23,193 nucleotides of DNA from a virus, in IMG/VR virus record IMGVR_UViG_3300025669_001086, positions 1 through 23,193 of that record; one strand, 5' to 3'. Position 1 is the first letter of the stretch. The number at the start of each line of letters is the position of its first letter. Under the pieces are notes generated by a model. It had not been told where the DNA came from. It made no database searches and saw only the letters and a list, made by a program, of their open reading frames with translations. This document shows, piece by piece, positions 21,570-23,193 of the stretch. A program made the position numbers and the translations under genes.

Positions 21570-21971
21570 TTACTTACTTTCTTTTTTAATAACCTTGATG
21601 ATATCAGCGTTCTTTTGTAACCCTTTGATATCAACTTTCATTTCCTTAGCAACTTTCCTTAACTCTTTATTAGTTAAAGTACTAAGATCAACCATATCCT
21701 CATCAACATTACTTTCAACATCAACTGGATCACTATCTACTTCTTCGACTTCTATTTCTTCAACTTCAACTTCGGTTTCTGCTTCGACTTCCACTTCATC
21801 ACTAATATCAAAATCTGATTTTTGACTATTAGTTAAATAATCTCTCCTGCCCATTAGTATTTCCCGTTCTCCTGGGGAAACTGAACTTGGACCTTTCTCT
21901 AAAATGTCTTGTAATAATTGGCCACCCTTAAAACCAAATGGCTCAATTATTTCTTTTTTTTTCTTATCCAT
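21570..21971 (-). CDS. Small acidic protein with HeH/LEM-like C-terminus
   Basis: 133 residues with AAGGAT upstream. N-terminal part basic/neutral with GERE and RRDYLTNSQKS. The middle (about 55-95) is an extreme Glu/Val/Asp repeat (EVEVEAETEVEVEEIEVEEV). The C-terminus LSTLTNKELRKVAKEMKVDI and KGLQKNADIIKVIKK matches the two-helix HeH/LEM or SAP-like motif found at the ends of many phage proteins. It is probably a minor head or assembly protein, possibly DNA-binding through the motif. The acidic stretch could mimic DNA or keep the protein soluble. The function is not known. Confidence 0.65.
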   Translation of the reverse strand: MDKKKKEIIEPFGFKGGQLLQDILEKGPSSVSPGEREILMGRRDYLTNSQKSDFDISDEVEVEAETEVEVEEIEVEEVDSDPVDVESNVDEDMVDLSTLTNKELRKVAKEMKVDIKGLQKNADIIKVIKKESK

Positions 21972-22026
21972 TTTTTTATATCCTTATATTATTTTTAACT
22001 CGACCTTTAATCAAATTATAATTCCA

Positions 22027-22404
22027 TTATCGAACTTTCTTCAAATTCGGTAAATTACGCCTTAACTGATCTTCAAGTATCTTAGCATTTTTCTTAGGCG
22101 ACTTAACTATATTAACTATTAAATCAAATATACTTATCCGGTCCTTAATAGATCTATCAACCAACGAATTAGCGTCTATCAATCTGAGATTAAATAAAGA
22201 TGAAGAAGATATAGTCATTTCTCTTTCAATTAATTCTTTGACTAACAATTCTCTTTCTCCAGTCAGGAATGTAGCAAGATCATTGACGTCAATCTTATCG
22301 GTATTCAATATAGTTTCCCAACGATCATATTGAGCTTTGGCTTGAGGGCTTAACTCCTCATAATTCTTTCCTATCTTCTTTAATGTTTCTGTTAATATAT
22401 TCAT
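22027..22404 (-). CDS. Small helical hypothetical protein
   Basis: 125 residues, helical throughout (LTETLKKIGKNYEELSPQAK; SIFDLIVNIVKSPKKNAKIL), basic at the end, no membrane segment and no recognised family. Its ATG overlaps the stop of the membrane-anchored protein gene by 4 bases. It lies upstream of the scaffold, where phages often carry small assembly or head-connector genes. Nothing more can be read from the sequence. Confidence 0.6.
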   Translation of the reverse strand: MNILTETLKKIGKNYEELSPQAKAQYDRWETILNTDKIDVNDLATFLTGERELLVKELIEREMTISSSSLFNLRLIDANSLVDRSIKDRISIFDLIVNIVKSPKKNAKILEDQLRRNLPNLKKVR

Positions 22405-23060
22405 TTATCTTGGATTGAAACTTCCATATACAACTGACTGTCATCAGTAGTTGAATTAGTTGAAGCTATCAATCTAACACAATTAAAATTAGGTTCTTCT
22501 ATTGTAAAACTAAATATATTATCTCCAACTGCCGACGCGCTTAATGTAATAGTTTCTAACGCGGTCCTAAGGACACTTTGAGGAGTGCTTGTCGTTGTTG
22601 GCTGTGCTATTGGACTCCAGTTAGCCCTATTAACGCTTTCAACTGGATTTTCACAAGCGTTATCATTAGATCCGGCTATTGTAATCGTAATCTCTGAGTC
22701 GGTATTTGAGGCATAATGATTTCCTGAAAATGTAAGCAAATTAGCTAATCCAACATAGAATGGAACGCTCGAGGTCGTGTAGGCGCTCGTATGAGGCGAC
22801 TCTGTGCTTGTAGCCGTAGCTGTTGTTGAAGCAAACGTTAAAGGACTTGATGAAGATGTCCCGAATAATGAATAAATCCGTCCTCTATCAGTATTCTTTG
22901 AAACAACTGATCCAATCATAAGATCATCAGAAGTCATTTGGTCCGACTTTTGATCCGGCTCAATGTTAATTTCTATCGACTTGCTATCAAATACAAACCA
23001 TAGACCTACTATGATTAAGATAACTGCGATAACTTTTAATAAATCATAAAATGTTTTCAT
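22401..23060 (-). CDS. Membrane-anchored Ser/Thr-rich protein of unknown function
   Basis: 219 residues with an ideal AAGGAG site 8 bases before the ATG. One N-terminal membrane span (residues 7-24, LLKVIAVILIIVGLWFVF), then a Ser/Thr-rich linker (SSSSPLTFASTTATATSTES) and a beta-rich ectodomain ending NFNCVRLIASTNSTTDDSQL. Cysteines in ACENP and FNCVR may form a disulfide, consistent with export. An uncleaved signal anchor would leave the ectodomain outside the membrane. This is odd among head-assembly genes; it could alter the host surface late in infection or be a virion-linked membrane protein. No family is recognised. Confidence 0.65.
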   Translation of the reverse strand: MKTFYDLLKVIAVILIIVGLWFVFDSKSIEINIEPDQKSDQMTSDDLMIGSVVSKNTDRGRIYSLFGTSSSSPLTFASTTATATSTESPHTSAYTTSSVPFYVGLANLLTFSGNHYASNTDSEITITIAGSNDNACENPVESVNRANWSPIAQPTTTSTPQSVLRTALETITLSASAVGDNIFSFTIEEPNFNCVRLIASTNSTTDDSQLYMEVSIQDK

Positions 23061-23079
23061 ATTTTTTTCTCCTTATTAG

Positions 23080-23193
23080 TTAATGAATTGGTTGAATTGA
23101 AAATACTCCAGTTCCCTCTATTTGAGGAAGACAATTTGTTGAACTTCCACGCCTAACTTCTGTATTAGCACCAATAACCCAACTCCCACCTAC
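23080..23193 (-). CDS. C-terminal end of an unknown late protein (truncated by window)
   Basis: An open frame enters from the right edge and ends at TAA (23080-23082), giving the last 37 residues (VGGSWVIGANTEVRRGSSTN and a short tail ending FSIQPIH). It lies 20 bases before the next ATG in the same operon. In this gene order an upstream portal or structural gene would be expected, but 37 residues are too few to identify it. Confidence 0.5.
   Translation of the reverse strand, partial: VGGSWVIGANTEVRRGSSTNCLPQIEGTGVFSIQPIH

Overview
The window is about 23 kb of an AT-rich double-stranded DNA phage genome, or of a phage-derived contig. Nearly every gene lies on the minus strand, so transcription runs from high to low coordinates. 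TGA is used as a stop (for example at 6951 and 4563), ribosome sites of the AAGGAG type occur, promoters fit bacterial sigma-70, and perfect DnaA boxes are present. The host is therefore a bacterium using the standard code; it cannot be named from this window. No integrase, tRNA, CRISPR array or insertion sequence was seen. There is no recognisable tape measure, tail tube or sheath. Instead the window holds a P22-type coat protein, a head-tail adaptor, a beta-propeller tail protein and a 2076-residue multidomain protein that resembles an ejected protein. This fits a short-tailed (podovirus-like) virion.

Late region, in transcription order (23193 to 6682): the end of an unknown gene; a membrane-anchored Ser/Thr-rich protein; two small proteins, one with an acidic middle and a HeH/LEM-like tail; the scaffold; the coat protein with an inserted beta domain; a hairpin cluster; a beta-helix protein; a 27-residue basic microprotein; a beta-propeller protein; a small protein; a fibre; the adaptor; a protein with a triplicated 42-residue module; the giant polyvalent protein with a zincin and four ADP-ribosyltransferase-like modules; and a small membrane coiled-coil protein.

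Lysis region (6678 to 4951): a separate promoter (TTGACA, 18 bp, TAAAAT) fires directly into a strong hairpin. Then come a small hydrophobic protein, a papain-like cysteine peptidase and a holin-like protein, closed by an intrinsic terminator.

Early region (4837 to 1): promoter P2 drives a small HTH-like protein, a small membrane protein, an HNH homing endonuclease, and a recombination set (coiled-coil partner, ERF-type annealing protein, PD-(D/E)XK nuclease, two small proteins and a possible NinB-like protein). Promoter P1 then leads through a complex leader (operator palindrome, long inverted repeat, short ORF, terminator) into a replication initiator. That gene contains five 22-bp iterons next to an AT-rich tract, a lambda-like origin inside the initiator gene. 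P1 and P2 have the same design: a perfect DnaA box exactly 7 bp upstream of TTGACA, a 17-bp spacer and TAAAAT. One element opposes the general direction: a consensus plus-strand promoter at 3873 followed about 80 nt later by a terminator, which predicts a small RNA not described by any gene.
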